Assembly (NCBI RefSeq): GCF_003583765.1
Contig: NZ_QXQA01000004.1
Location: 1-64,000, forward strand
Length of the DNA: 64,000 nucleotides
Direction of reading: 5' to 3'
DNA from: Paenibacillus nanensis
Lineage (GTDB): Bacteria; Bacillota; Bacilli; Paenibacillales; Paenibacillaceae
In this document: positions 41,041 through 49,635 of the stretch, in pieces
Layout of the letters: each line of letters starts with the position of its first letter
How positions within the stretch are numbered: position 1 is the stretch's first letter
Translations under genes and position numbers: made by a program
Notes under the pieces: model-generated
The model's input: only the letters and a program-made list of their open reading frames with translations
Database searches by the model: none
What the model was told of the DNA's origin: nothing

Positions 41041-41865
41041 ATGAATCAACTAACAGCAGCGCATATCAAAGAGGCGGCGGAGTACATACAAGGCAAGGTG
41101 ACAATAAAACCGGAGATCGGCCTCATCATGGGGTCGGGTCTCGGCGTTTTGGGCGATCATTTGGAGAATGCCGTCGTGATCGCCTATCACGACATTCCGC
41201 ATTTTCCGATTTCGACAGTGGAGGGGCATGCCGGCGAGCTTCTGATCGGCGAATTGTCGGGCAGGCCGGTTGTGCTGATGCGCGGCCGCTTCCATATGTA
41301 TGAAGGATACGGCCCTGAGCTGACGGCATTTCCTGTGCGCGTCATGAAAGCGCTGGGCGTGAACTCTTTGCTTGTTACGAACGCGGCTGGCGGCATCAAT
41401 CTGAACTTTGCATCCGGGAATTTGATGCTGATATCGGACCACTTGAACTTGACAGGGAAAAATCCGCTGATCGGGCCAAACGACAACGAGCTGGGAGCAC
41501 GGTTCCCGGATATGTCGGAGGCTTACAGCAAGCGTCTCCGCGGCATTGCGCTTCAGGTAGCGGCCGAGCAGGGGATAGCTGTTCAGGAAGGCGTATATGC
41601 GGGCTTGCTGGGCCCTTCGTATGAGACGCCGGCGGAAATTCGCATGCTTCGAACGCTGGGCGCGGATGCTGTCGGAATGTCGACCGTTGCCGAGGTCATC
41701 GCTGCACGTCATTCCGGGATCGAGGTAGTCGGAATCTCCTGCATCAGCAATATGGCGGCCGGCATTCTGGATCAGCCGCTGTCCCATGCGGAAGTGATGG
41801 AAACGACAGAACGTGTCAAGTCCCAGTTTCTGGGTCTTGTGACTGCATTAATCGCCAAAATGTAG
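41041..41865 (+). CDS. punA: Purine nucleoside phosphorylase
   Basis: Phosphorolytic cleavage of guanosine, inosine and deoxy forms to base plus (deoxy)ribose-1-phosphate. The 274 residues match the trimeric family: LIMGSGLGVLGDHLE, MRGRFHMYEGY, VTNAAGGIN, GLLGPSYETPAEIRMLR and GADAVGMSTVAEVIAARH. ATG 41041 lies after GAGGAGG; an upstream in-frame start lies inside the hairpin element. B. subtilis calls it pupG. Confidence 0.94.
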   Translation: MNQLTAAHIKEAAEYIQGKVTIKPEIGLIMGSGLGVLGDHLENAVVIAYHDIPHFPISTVEGHAGELLIGELSGRPVVLMRGRFHMYEGYGPELTAFPVRVMKALGVNSLLVTNAAGGINLNFASGNLMLISDHLNLTGKNPLIGPNDNELGARFPDMSEAYSKRLRGIALQVAAEQGIAVQEGVYAGLLGPSYETPAEIRMLRTLGADAVGMSTVAEVIAARHSGIEVVGISCISNMAAGILDQPLSHAEVMETTERVKSQFLGLVTALIAKM

Positions 41866-41975
41866 CCTTCTTTGTAACAGAATTGTAATAATTGGATCGA
41901 CTCAATCTGACAGTGTTCGGACCGCCATCGTCGTATAATGTCCATGATCAAAGAATGATGGAGTGGAAAAAGCCG

Positions 41976-42149
41976 ATGGACAAGCAGTTATTGGCGCAGT
42001 TGGAAGAGCTGCGCAGCGAAATGGTGGAGACGGCGATCTCGGAGCATAATAATTTGCTTCACCGGGATGTGCTGACGCTTAGCCAGATGCTCGATGAGAT
42101 GATCGTTCGGGTGCAGTCGGAACGCAGACTTCTCGCACGAACAACTTAG
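41976..42149 (+). CDS. Spo0E-family aspartyl-phosphate phosphatase
   Basis: A 57-residue two-helix protein with the Spo0E signature LSQMLDEMI (family SQxLD) after [13 protein letters not shown] and [12 protein letters not shown]. Members remove phosphate from Spo0A~P or related regulators and so delay sporulation. ATG 41976 follows GGAGTGG. A TATAAT lies at 41934-41939. It lies between punA and pdp, a location I do not know from B. subtilis. Its target here is inferred as Spo0A, which is encoded 16 kb away. Confidence 0.8.
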   Translation: MDKQLLAQLEELRSEMVETAISEHNNLLHRDVLTLSQMLDEMIVRVQSERRLLARTT

Positions 42150-42177
42150 CTTTGAGCGAACACCAGGGGGGGAAGAC

Positions 42178-43509
42178 ATGCGGGCAGTAGATCTCATTCA
42201 GAAAAAAAGAGACGGCGGCGAATTAACGCCGGAAGAGTTGAAGTTCCTGATTCACGGTTATAGCCGCGGGGAAGTTCCGGATTATCAAATGTCGGCTTTT
42301 GCGATGGCTGTATTTTTTAAAGGAATGACGGCATCAGAAACAGCCGCGCTGACGATGTCGATGGCGGAATCGGGCGATCAAGTCGATCTTTCCCCGATTC
42401 ATGGCGTCAAAGTCGACAAACACAGCACTGGCGGCGTCGGCGATAAAACGACATTAATTATCGGACCGTTGGTCGCCTCGGTCGGTGTGCCTGTCGCCAA
42501 GATGTCGGGACGTGGTCTAGGACATACGGGCGGAACGATCGACAAGCTCGAATCGATCCGCGGTTTTCATACGGAACTGACGCGTGACGCGTTCATGAAG
42601 CAAGTAAATGATATCGGCTTGTCGGTCATTGGGCAAAGCAGCGATTTGGCGCCGGCCGACAAAAAGCTGTATGCGCTGCGCGACGTGACGGGAACAGTCG
42701 AATCGATTCCGCTCATTGCAAGCTCCGTCATGAGCAAAAAAATTGCGGCAGGCGCGGACGCGATTGTCCTCGATGTGAAGACGGGAAGCGGAGCGTTCAT
42801 GAAAACGGTGCAGGACGCCGAGGCGCTAGCGCAAGCAATGGTGTCGATCGGCACGAATGTCGGCAGAAGGACGGCGGCTGTCATCAGCGATATGGATCAG
42901 CCGCTCGGCTACGCGATCGGCAATGCGCTTGAGGTGGCAGAAGCGCTGGATACGCTGCGGGGGCAAGGGCCGGAGGATTTAACGGAGCTGTGCTTAACGC
43001 TTGGCGCGCATATGGTGACGCTCGGCGGTAAGGCGCGGACGTTCGACGAGGCGAAGAGCAAGCTGCGCAAACAGCTTGAAAATGGGGAAGCTCTCGCTAA
43101 ATTCAAGGCGTTTATCGAGGCGCAAGGCGGAGACGGCGGCATTGTGGATCAGCCCGACAAGCTGCCTCAGGCTCCATTCGCGGTAGAGGTTACGGCGGAT
43201 GCGGAAGGCTATATCAGCGCCATCCAGGCGGAACAGCTTGGACTTGCAGCCATGCTGCTCGGCGCCGGCAGAGCGACGAAGGAAGCGGTTATCGACTATG
43301 CGGTTGGATTGACGCTTCGGAAGAAGGTCGGCGACACGGTTCAAGCGGGGGATACGCTGGCCATTCTCCATGTGCGGGACAATAACGATGCTGCGCGGCA
43401 AGTCGCGGACCGGGTCCGCGGCGCTTACATCATTCAAACGGAGCGGCCGGAAACAAGACCCCTTCTCCTGTCGGTCGTAACGGCTGACGGAATCGAACGG
43501 TTTATTTAA
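42178..43509 (+). CDS. pdp: Pyrimidine-nucleoside phosphorylase
   Basis: Cleaves uridine, thymidine and deoxyuridine with phosphate. The 443 residues show an N-terminal helical domain ([18 protein letters not shown]), phosphate-binding [32 protein letters not shown] and the C-terminal [15 protein letters not shown] with a biotinyl-like fold. The start ATG 42178 has GGGGGGAAG upstream. With deoB and punA it forms a nucleoside salvage set. Confidence 0.94.
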   Translation: MRAVDLIQKKRDGGELTPEELKFLIHGYSRGEVPDYQMSAFAMAVFFKGMTASETAALTMSMAESGDQVDLSPIHGVKVDKHSTGGVGDKTTLIIGPLVASVGVPVAKMSGRGLGHTGGTIDKLESIRGFHTELTRDAFMKQVNDIGLSVIGQSSDLAPADKKLYALRDVTGTVESIPLIASSVMSKKIAAGADAIVLDVKTGSGAFMKTVQDAEALAQAMVSIGTNVGRRTAAVISDMDQPLGYAIGNALEVAEALDTLRGQGPEDLTELCLTLGAHMVTLGGKARTFDEAKSKLRKQLENGEALAKFKAFIEAQGGDGGIVDQPDKLPQAPFAVEVTADAEGYISAIQAEQLGLAAMLLGAGRATKEAVIDYAVGLTLRKKVGDTVQAGDTLAILHVRDNNDAARQVADRVRGAYIIQTERPETRPLLLSVVTADGIERFI

Positions 43510-43563
43510 CGATCAAGCAATTGCTGGGACGGCGCCGCAAGGCTCCGTCCTTTCTTCATGACC

Positions 43564-43606
43564 AAAAAGCAAAAGCTTCGGCGATGTCCGGGGCTTTTGC
43601 TTTTTG
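43564..43606 (+). terminator. Terminator of the deoB-pdp group
   Basis: AAAAAGCAAAAGC (43564-43576) pairs with GCTTTTGCTTTTT (43593-43605): a 13-bp stem whose 3' arm ends in the T-run. The long A-rich arm would also work on the reverse strand. Confidence 0.85.
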
Positions 43607-43745
43607 TGTTTGAAGCCCATTTTGAAAACTTATCATCCTTATGTCATACGATCTGGCTATATGGGAATAAATTTGCTCCGGGACGTCAACACTGGAAAGG
43701 AAAATAGTACCGTAATGCAAACACATTTCCATCAGGAGGGACAAT

Positions 43746-44933
43746 TTGTTGAAGAGTTCAGTCACATCGCTAATCGCATTGGCATTAACCCTAACGCTGA
43801 CGCTTCCTACGGTTGCATATGGAGAGGAAAGCCAGGCGCCGGGAAGCAGCGCGCCGGCTGTTGACTTGGCGCCGTCCGCGCGTTCCGCGATCTTGATGGA
43901 TGCCGAAAGCGGCACCGTCATTTTTGAGAAAAACAGCCATGACAGGCTTCCGCCTGCGAGCATCACGAAAATTATGACGCTGCTTCTTGTCATGGAGGCG
44001 CTGGACGAAGGCAAGATCAAGCTGACGGATCAAGTTCAGACGAGCGAAAACGCGGCTTCCATGGGCGGCTCGCAAATTTTCCTGGAGCCGGGCGAAGAGA
44101 TGTCGGTCGAGGATATGATCAAAGGCATTGCGCTTGCTTCAGGCAATGACGCTTCGGTCGCGATGGCGGAAAAAATAGCCGGAACGGAAGCGCAGTTCGT
44201 CGTCATGATGAATGAAAAGGCGAAGGAGCTGGGGATGAACGATACGAACTTCGTCAATCCGAACGGCCTCCCGGTTCAAGGGCACTATTCCTCCGCGCAC
44301 GATATCGCAATTATGTCCAGAGAGCTGCTCAAGCATAAGGAAGTGACAACGTATACGGGCTTGTATCAGGATTATTTGAGAAAAACGTCGGACAAACCGT
44401 TCTGGCTTGTCAATACGAATAAACTGGTCCGCTTCTACAGCGGCGCAGACGGATTGAAGACAGGCTTTACAAGCGAAGCGAAATACTGTCTGTCCGCTAC
44501 GGCGAAGCGCGACAATTTAAGGGTCATCGCGGTCGTTATGGGCGAACCGACGACCAAACAGCGCAATGCGGAAGTTTCGCAAATGTTCGACTTTGCTTTC
44601 GCTCAGTACATGAATTACCCGATTGTCGGCGAAGGAGAACCGATCGGCAAGGTTCGGATCGAAAAAGGGATGGAATCCGAGCTTGAATTGAGCGCGGAAC
44701 AGCCGTACAGCATTTTGCTGAAAAAGGGAACCTCGACGAAGGATATCCGTTACGAGCTGAAGCTGGAGGACAAGCTGAAAGCGCCGATCCAGCAAGGTCA
44801 GCCAATCGGCAAGCTGGCAGTCTATCAAGGCGACCAGCTGATTAAAGAGTTTGATTTGGCGGCGCCGCAAACGATCGATAAAGCCAACTGGTGGCGTCTG
44901 CTGAGACGCTCGGTAGGCGGACTGTTCCATTAA
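43746..44933 (+). CDS. dacF: D-alanyl-D-alanine carboxypeptidase DacF
   Basis: Penicillin-binding carboxypeptidase that trims pentapeptides in spore peptidoglycan; in B. subtilis it is forespore-expressed. The 395 residues have a signal peptide (SLIALALTLTLTLPTVAYG), then catalytic Ser72 in SITK, SGN, and KTGFT, followed by the beta-rich C-terminal domain and an amphipathic end. TTG 43746 (or TTG 43749) follows AGGAGGG. It precedes spoIIAA as in B. subtilis. I could not settle a SigF/SigG promoter in the gap. Confidence 0.92.
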   Translation: MLKSSVTSLIALALTLTLTLPTVAYGEESQAPGSSAPAVDLAPSARSAILMDAESGTVIFEKNSHDRLPPASITKIMTLLLVMEALDEGKIKLTDQVQTSENAASMGGSQIFLEPGEEMSVEDMIKGIALASGNDASVAMAEKIAGTEAQFVVMMNEKAKELGMNDTNFVNPNGLPVQGHYSSAHDIAIMSRELLKHKEVTTYTGLYQDYLRKTSDKPFWLVNTNKLVRFYSGADGLKTGFTSEAKYCLSATAKRDNLRVIAVVMGEPTTKQRNAEVSQMFDFAFAQYMNYPIVGEGEPIGKVRIEKGMESELELSAEQPYSILLKKGTSTKDIRYELKLEDKLKAPIQQGQPIGKLAVYQGDQLIKEFDLAAPQTIDKANWWRLLRRSVGGLFH

Positions 44934-44972
44934 CGATAGCGGATTCGGCTCTAATTCGCATTAACGCGTCTT

Positions 44973-45009
44973 TTGTCAGCTTGTAGCGGTATGCTTCTAG
45001 TTTTGTCGG
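44973..45009. promoter_or_regulatory. Two degenerate 0A-like boxes upstream of spoIIAA
   Basis: TTGTCAG (44973-44979) and TTGTCGG (45003-45009) resemble the 0A box TTGTCGAA. They lie 30 bases apart, near three helical turns, in the same orientation and just upstream of a SigH promoter. In B. subtilis spoIIA is activated by Spo0A~P at such sites. Each copy has at least two mismatches, so binding is inferred. Confidence 0.45.
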
Positions 45010-45012
45010 CAT

Positions 45013-45040
45013 GCAGGAATCGCCCCCGGGTTCGGAGAAT
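45013..45040 (+). promoter_or_regulatory. SigH promoter of spoIIAA-spoIIAB-sigF
   Basis: GCAGGAATC (45013-45021), a 12-base spacer and GGAGAAT (45034-45040) match the SigH consensus RnAGGAWWW-N12-RnnGAAT in all but one position. It lies about 60 bases before the start. SigH control of this operon is established in B. subtilis. Confidence 0.8.
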
Positions 45041-45096
45041 TGCTAGTTCTATCTCGGCAAGAGTAACCATTACCCTGAAGGAGATGAACAGCTAAC

Positions 45097-45450
45097 ATGA
45101 GTCTGCAAATCGAATTGGAGCATTACCGAAACATGCTGATTGTTCGCCTCCATGGCGAGCTCGATCACCATACGGCGAGTGTCGTCCGCTTCAAGATGGA
45201 AGAAGCGCTGATGCGGGATAGCGCCCATCATGTCATCTTGAGCTTGAAGCAGCTTTCATTCATGGACAGCTCAGGAATCGGCGTTATTCTGGGGCGTTAC
45301 AAGCAGGTGAAAGCGAAGGGCGGCAAAATGGTTGTCTGCGACGTCAATCCCGGCGTACGCCGCCTGTTCGAGCTATCGGGTCTGTTCAAGATCATCGCGG
45401 TTCACGACAATGAGCGCAGTGCCATAACGAGTTTGGAGGTGGTGTCATGA
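45097..45450 (+). CDS. spoIIAA: Anti-anti-sigma factor SpoIIAA
   Basis: STAS-domain protein that, when dephosphorylated by SpoIIE, pulls SpoIIAB off SigF in the forespore. The 117 residues have Ser58 in [15 protein letters not shown], the site phosphorylated by SpoIIAB in the family. The ribosome site is GAAGGAGATG. The stop overlaps spoIIAB (ATGA). Confidence 0.95.
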   Translation: MSLQIELEHYRNMLIVRLHGELDHHTASVVRFKMEEALMRDSAHHVILSLKQLSFMDSSGIGVILGRYKQVKAKGGKMVVCDVNPGVRRLFELSGLFKIIAVHDNERSAITSLEVVS

Positions 45451-45893
45451 CTGGACGCAACGAAATGAAGCTGTCGTTCAGCGCGCGTTCCGAGAATGAG
45501 GCGTTCGCCCGAATCGCGGTCGCCGCGTTCGTGTCTCAGCTGGATCCGACGCTGGAGGAGCTGAACGATTTGAAAACCGCCGTCTCGGAGGCTGTAACCA
45601 ATGCGATTATCCACGGCTATGACAATGACGCCTCCAAGCAAGTGACGATTGAAGCCGCGATCGATAAAGACACGGTGTCGATTACGGTTAGCGACGACGG
45701 ACGGGGCATCGAGGATGTTGAGCTGGCGAGACAGCCGCTCTACACGTCCAAGCCGGAGCTGGAACGTTCAGGGATGGGCTTTACGATTATGGAAAATTTC
45801 ATGGACCGCTTCGAGGTTGCAAGTTCAGTCGGCGGCGGAACCCGAGTAGAGATGCAGAAAAGAATCGAGTCAAAAAAAGCGCTCTATAACTAG
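45447..45893 (+). CDS. spoIIAB: Anti-sigma F factor and serine kinase SpoIIAB
   Basis: Binds and inhibits SigF and phosphorylates SpoIIAA. The 148 residues show the GHKL ATP-binding fold: [18 protein letters not shown] (N box), ISDD-type [10 protein letters not shown] (G1) and [12 protein letters not shown] (G2). The ATG at 45447 overlaps the spoIIAA stop; an internal ATG six codons later would give the B. subtilis-like length. It lies 21 bases before sigF. Confidence 0.95.
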   Translation: MTGRNEMKLSFSARSENEAFARIAVAAFVSQLDPTLEELNDLKTAVSEAVTNAIIHGYDNDASKQVTIEAAIDKDTVSITVSDDGRGIEDVELARQPLYTSKPELERSGMGFTIMENFMDRFEVASSVGGGTRVEMQKRIESKKALYN

Positions 45894-45914
45894 AGCATAG
45901 GGGGGCGAGGCCTC

Positions 45915-46670
45915 ATGGATGTCGATATGAAGCAAACAGCCCAGCCATATTTGGACGACGCGGAGGTTAAGCGTCTTATCGCTCTCAGCCAATCGGGAGA
46001 TACCGTCGCAAGGGACACGCTCGTGAATTGCAACATTCGGCTTGTATGGTCCGTTGTGCAGCGGTTTATCAACCGCGGGTACGAGCCCGAGGATCTGTTC
46101 CAGATCGGTTGTATCGGCTTATTGAAATCGGTGGACAAGTTCGACTTGTCGTATGACGTGAAATTCTCGACCTATGCGGTTCCGATGATCATCGGGGAGA
46201 TTCAACGTTTTCTCCGCGATGACGGAACGCTGAAGGTTAGCCGCTCGCTGAAGGAAACCGCCAATAAAGTCCGGAAGATGAAGGACGAGCTGTCGAAGAC
46301 GCTCGGCCGGCTGCCGACGATCACTGAGGTGGCGGAGAGGCTCGGTATTACGCCGGAGGATGTCGTGTTCGCGCAGGAGGCGAATAAACCGCCGACTTCC
46401 ATTCATGAGACGGTATTCGAAAACGACGGCGATCCGATTACGCTGATGGATCAGATCGCCGACGATTCGCAGGAGCGCTGGTTCGATAAGCTGGCGCTTG
46501 TCGAAGCGATAGAAGGCTTAAGCGAGCGGGAGAGGCTTATCGTGTACTTGCGTTATTACAGGGATAAGACACAATCCGAAGTCGCAAGCAGGCTGGGCAT
46601 ATCACAGGTGCAGGTATCGCGTTTGGAGAAAAAAATATTGCAGTCGATCAAGGACCAAATCGCTCAATAG
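45915..46670 (+). CDS. sigF: RNA polymerase sigma-F factor
   Basis: First forespore-specific sigma factor. The 251 residues have region 2 (RLVWSVVQRFINRGYEPEDL, KFSTYAVPMIIGEIQRFLRD), region 3 (RLPTITEVAERLGIT) and region 4 with a helix-turn-helix (YYRDKTQSEVASRLGISQVQ). The start ATG 45915 follows a GGGGGGCGAGG ribosome site. The last codons form the 5' arm of a strong terminator, which separates it from spoVAA. Confidence 0.96.
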   Translation: MDVDMKQTAQPYLDDAEVKRLIALSQSGDTVARDTLVNCNIRLVWSVVQRFINRGYEPEDLFQIGCIGLLKSVDKFDLSYDVKFSTYAVPMIIGEIQRFLRDDGTLKVSRSLKETANKVRKMKDELSKTLGRLPTITEVAERLGITPEDVVFAQEANKPPTSIHETVFENDGDPITLMDQIADDSQERWFDKLALVEAIEGLSERERLIVYLRYYRDKTQSEVASRLGISQVQVSRLEKKILQSIKDQIAQ

Positions 46671-46686
46671 CGGTTTGGTCTTTTTT
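46653..46686 (+). terminator. Terminator built into the 3' end of sigF
   Basis: GACCAAATCGCT (46653-46664), loop CAAT, AGCGGTTTGGTC (46669-46680), then six T. The 12-bp stem has one G-U pair. The sigF stop codon TAG (46668-46670) falls at the loop and the start of the 3' arm, so ribosomes finishing sigF would cover the hairpin. Confidence 0.85.
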
Positions 46687-46689
46687 GTA

Positions 46690-46720
46690 TGAGTATCCTT
46701 ATCCTCCTTGCTCCATAATA
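46690..46720 (+). promoter_or_regulatory. SigG-like promoter of spoVAA-AB-AF
   Basis: TGAGTA (46690-46695), an 18-base spacer and CATAATA (46714-46720) resemble the SigG consensus (TGAATA and CATACTA), one mismatch in each. spoVA is a SigG operon in B. subtilis. It begins four bases after the sigF terminator. Confidence 0.65.
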
Positions 46721-46766
46721 AGGAGGAATCGAAGGCGCCAAGTTCATGCAGAAGGGATGATGACAG

Positions 46767-47420
46767 ATGGGCGCATCAAACCATTCGGTCCTCTATCTTC
46801 GGCTGAAACGGAGAATTTATATCCGGTCCGGCCATACCGTGACGCTTGGACAAGTGTCAAGGCTGACGACGGAGGATGAGGAGCTGGAGAGTCAGCTTAA
46901 GGAGCTGGCGCTTTACAAGCACCGGGAATCGGACGGGAACCGCGTCGTAATCGACCTGCTGCAGATCGTGAAGTCGATTCGGCGCAGCTTCCCGCATGTC
47001 AGCGTCGAGGCTTACGGCGATCCGCAGGTGCTCCTAATGGTGGCGGACAAGCCCGTAAAGCCTAGGTATGCTGTGCTTGCGCTCGCATGGCTGCTGCTTT
47101 TTTTCGGGGCTGGACTCGCCATTATGAATTTTCACACCGACGTCAGCATGAAGGAAGTCCATATTCGTATTGTCGAGCTGATTACGGGCAAAAAAACCGA
47201 GCACCCGCTTTGGTTCCAAATTCCCTATTCGCTGGGGGTCGGACTCGGCATGGTGCTCTTTTTCAACCACTTATTCCGCAAACGGTTTAACGAGGAGCCG
47301 AATCCGCTTGAAGTGGAGCTGTTCATGTACCAGGAGAACGTAAACGACTACGTGATCGCGGATGAAATGCGCAAAAAAGCGGATTACGACCAAATCCATG
47401 GAGTGAATGCCGATGATTGA
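46767..47420 (+). CDS. spoVAA: Stage V sporulation protein AA
   Basis: Member of the SpoVA set that moves dipicolinic acid into the forespore and releases it at germination. The 217 residues have a cytoplasmic N-terminal domain (VLYLRLKRRIYIRSGHTVTLG) and two membrane helices (YAVLALAWLLLFFGAGLAIM and SLGVGLGMVLFFNHLF). AAGGGAT precedes ATG 46767. The 3' end overlaps spoVAB by eight bases. Confidence 0.9.
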   Translation: MGASNHSVLYLRLKRRIYIRSGHTVTLGQVSRLTTEDEELESQLKELALYKHRESDGNRVVIDLLQIVKSIRRSFPHVSVEAYGDPQVLLMVADKPVKPRYAVLALAWLLLFFGAGLAIMNFHTDVSMKEVHIRIVELITGKKTEHPLWFQIPYSLGVGLGMVLFFNHLFRKRFNEEPNPLEVELFMYQENVNDYVIADEMRKKADYDQIHGVNADD

Positions 47421-47841
47421 GCTGTGCGAAAATCTGTTCGTCGCGATACTGGGCATCGCGGGGGGACTTGCGGTCGGAAGCGGGCTTGTAGCCATCCTGA
47501 TCGTCTTCGACCTTATTCCGAGATTGGCTCAGCTCGCTAATGCATTCAGGCTTTCGATCTGGTTCGAGACGGCTATTATATTCGGCGCGCTGTACTGGAC
47601 CTTTGCGGATTTTATGGATTGGAAGCTGCGTTTACCGGCTCCATTGTTCCTCTCCGGAGCGGGCTTGCTCGACGGGATCTTCGTCGGGATGCTGGCGGCG
47701 GCGTTAACCGAGGTGATGAACGTGCTGCCGATTTTGGCGAGACGGATGCAGCTTTCTCGTTATATGGTCGGCCTGCTCATGGCGATGGTGCTGGGGAAAA
47801 CGCTGGGATCCTTGTTCGACTGGCTATTTTTTCAATGGTAA
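47413..47841 (+). CDS. spoVAB: Stage V sporulation protein AB
   Basis: A 142-residue protein with four membrane helices (NLFVAILGIAGGLAVGSGLVA, VFDLIPRLAQLANAF, FETAIIFGALYWTF and later) matching SpoVAB. ATG 47407 and ATG 47413 are both in frame; GGAG at about 47399-47402 suits 47413 better. The start overlaps the spoVAA stop. In B. subtilis spoVAC, AD, AEB and AEA follow; here spoVAF follows directly. Confidence 0.88.
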   Translation: MIELCENLFVAILGIAGGLAVGSGLVAILIVFDLIPRLAQLANAFRLSIWFETAIIFGALYWTFADFMDWKLRLPAPLFLSGAGLLDGIFVGMLAAALTEVMNVLPILARRMQLSRYMVGLLMAMVLGKTLGSLFDWLFFQW

Positions 47842-47871
47842 AGCGATGGATTAACACGGAGGTGCTCGCAA

Positions 47872-49500
47872 ATGAGTGATTGGCAAAAGGATAATGAGCA
47901 GGGAAGCCGCACGGCAGGTTATGTCCCGCCTTTCGATATGCCGGAAGAGCAGCGGCAAGAGGAGTCTCGCGATTGGGGACATAGCGAGGCTCTAAGAGGC
48001 TGGAAGCATGAAGAACCGCAAAAGAAGGAGAAGGAAGAAGTAAAGGTCGCGATTCCGTCCAAGCTTGACCACGTGCTCGAGAAGCTGGAGGAGGTCGGCT
48101 ACAAAACGAGCTTCGATGTTGTTGTCAGGGAAATGACGTTCGGCGAGAAGCGGACCGCGCTGTTCTGCATGAACGGACTTGTGAAGGACGACTTGCTGAC
48201 GGAGGTATTGAAACGGCTTACCTATCTTCATCCGGACAATTTAAGCGCCGACGCGCTTCATTCGTTCTTCGAGCACTATGTGCCCGCATCGCAGGTCGAC
48301 GTGGAGCGCGACTGGAATAAACTGGTCGACGCTGTACTGGCAGGGGGAACGGCCTTATTTATCGACGGAGAGGACAGCGCGCTGAAAATCGACGCCAAAA
48401 ACTTTCCGGCGAGAGGCTTGGAGGAGCCCGTTCTTGAAAAGGTCGTGCGCGGCGCGCGAGACGGGTTTAACGAGACGTTAATGGTCAACGTCTCGCTCGT
48501 CCGCAGGCGGCTTCGCGATCCGAAGCTGCGATACGAGGTCATTCAGGTCGGAGAGCGGACGAAGACGGATGTCTGTATCGCTTATATCGACGATATTGCG
48601 GATAAGGAGCTTCTGGAGTCCGTCAAGGATAAAATAAAGGCCATTGAGGTCGACGGACTGCCTTTAGCCGATAAGCAGCTGGAGGAGGCGACGATCAAGC
48701 GGGGGTGGAATCCGTTTCCGCTCGTCCGTTATTCCGAAAGACCGGATACCGTTGCGGCCCATCTGCTGGAAGGATCGATCGCTATATTCGTCGACACGTC
48801 TCCGAGCGTCATGACGCTGCCGACTACGTTTACCGATTTGATGCAGCATGCGGAGGAATACAGGCAGACGCCGTTCATCGGCACATACCTTCGCTGGGTG
48901 AGGTTCGCCGGCATTCTCTCCTCGTTGATTATGCTGCCGCTTTGGCTGCTCATCGTTATGCATCCGGAGTTCAAACCGGCGGTTTTGGACTTTATCGGGC
49001 CTAATAAGACAGGAAAAATCCCGCTCTTTGTGCAATTTCTGCTCGTTGAAATCGGGGTGGATTTGCTGCGGATGGCGTCGGTCCATACGCCGACTACGCT
49101 TGCAACCGCGATGTCATTGGTAGCGGCGATTTTGATTGGGGATATCGCCGTGCAGACCGGTCTGTTCGTGAACGAGGTCATTCTTTATATGGCGATCGCC
49201 GCGATCGGCATGTTCGCGACGCCAAGCTATGAGCTTGGACTCGCCAATCGAATTGTGAGGCTTTTTCTGCTTATTGCGGTCGCGGCATTCGGAGCGCCGG
49301 GATTTGTTGTGACGACGGCGCTGGTTGTCATCTTTTTAGCGCGTTCGCGCTCCTTGAACCGCCCGTATCTGTGGCCGATTATTCCGTTTGACGCCCGGGC
49401 GTTCTACTCGCTCATCATCCGGAAGCCGCTGCTCTATAACCGGCAAAGACCGAGTATCGTGCGCGCTCAGCAGCAGGATCGGATGCCGAAGAGAAAGTAA
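47872..49500 (+). CDS. spoVAF: Spore germination protein SpoVAF (GerA family)
   Basis: A 542-residue GerABKA-family membrane protein. A charged N-terminal domain (to about residue 330, with DPKLRYEVIQVGERTKTDV and IKAIEVDGLPLADK) precedes about five membrane helices (FAGILSSLIMLPLWLLIVMH, then TTLATAMSLVAAILIGD). SpoVAF resembles germinant-receptor A subunits and helps germination. The ribosome site is GGAGGTG. Its place after spoVAB instead of after spoVAE is unusual; the family member could also be labelled a GerA-type A subunit, but the lysA neighbour supports SpoVAF. Confidence 0.88.
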   Translation: MSDWQKDNEQGSRTAGYVPPFDMPEEQRQEESRDWGHSEALRGWKHEEPQKKEKEEVKVAIPSKLDHVLEKLEEVGYKTSFDVVVREMTFGEKRTALFCMNGLVKDDLLTEVLKRLTYLHPDNLSADALHSFFEHYVPASQVDVERDWNKLVDAVLAGGTALFIDGEDSALKIDAKNFPARGLEEPVLEKVVRGARDGFNETLMVNVSLVRRRLRDPKLRYEVIQVGERTKTDVCIAYIDDIADKELLESVKDKIKAIEVDGLPLADKQLEEATIKRGWNPFPLVRYSERPDTVAAHLLEGSIAIFVDTSPSVMTLPTTFTDLMQHAEEYRQTPFIGTYLRWVRFAGILSSLIMLPLWLLIVMHPEFKPAVLDFIGPNKTGKIPLFVQFLLVEIGVDLLRMASVHTPTTLATAMSLVAAILIGDIAVQTGLFVNEVILYMAIAAIGMFATPSYELGLANRIVRLFLLIAVAAFGAPGFVVTTALVVIFLARSRSLNRPYLWPIIPFDARAFYSLIIRKPLLYNRQRPSIVRAQQQDRMPKRK

Positions 49501-49537
49501 CGATCGCAAAAATACAAATCAAATGCGAAATTATCCA

Positions 49538-49566
49538 TTTCGGATCGCACCCTCTTGCGTTATACT
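49538..49566 (+). promoter_or_regulatory. Possible promoter of lysA
   Basis: TATACT at 49561-49566 is one base from consensus. The TTTCGG 17 bases upstream is a poor -35. Confidence 0.4.
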
Positions 49567-49635
49567 GATGTTAGATGATGCAAACATTTCAGGAGCGCTC
49601 CGACTATACGGAGCGTCGAAAGGCGAGGGGTAGCA

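Noticed and set aside
46685..46879. Small forward frame between sigF and spoVAA
   Set aside because: It starts inside the terminator T-run, lies out of frame with spoVAA, and has no ribosome site.
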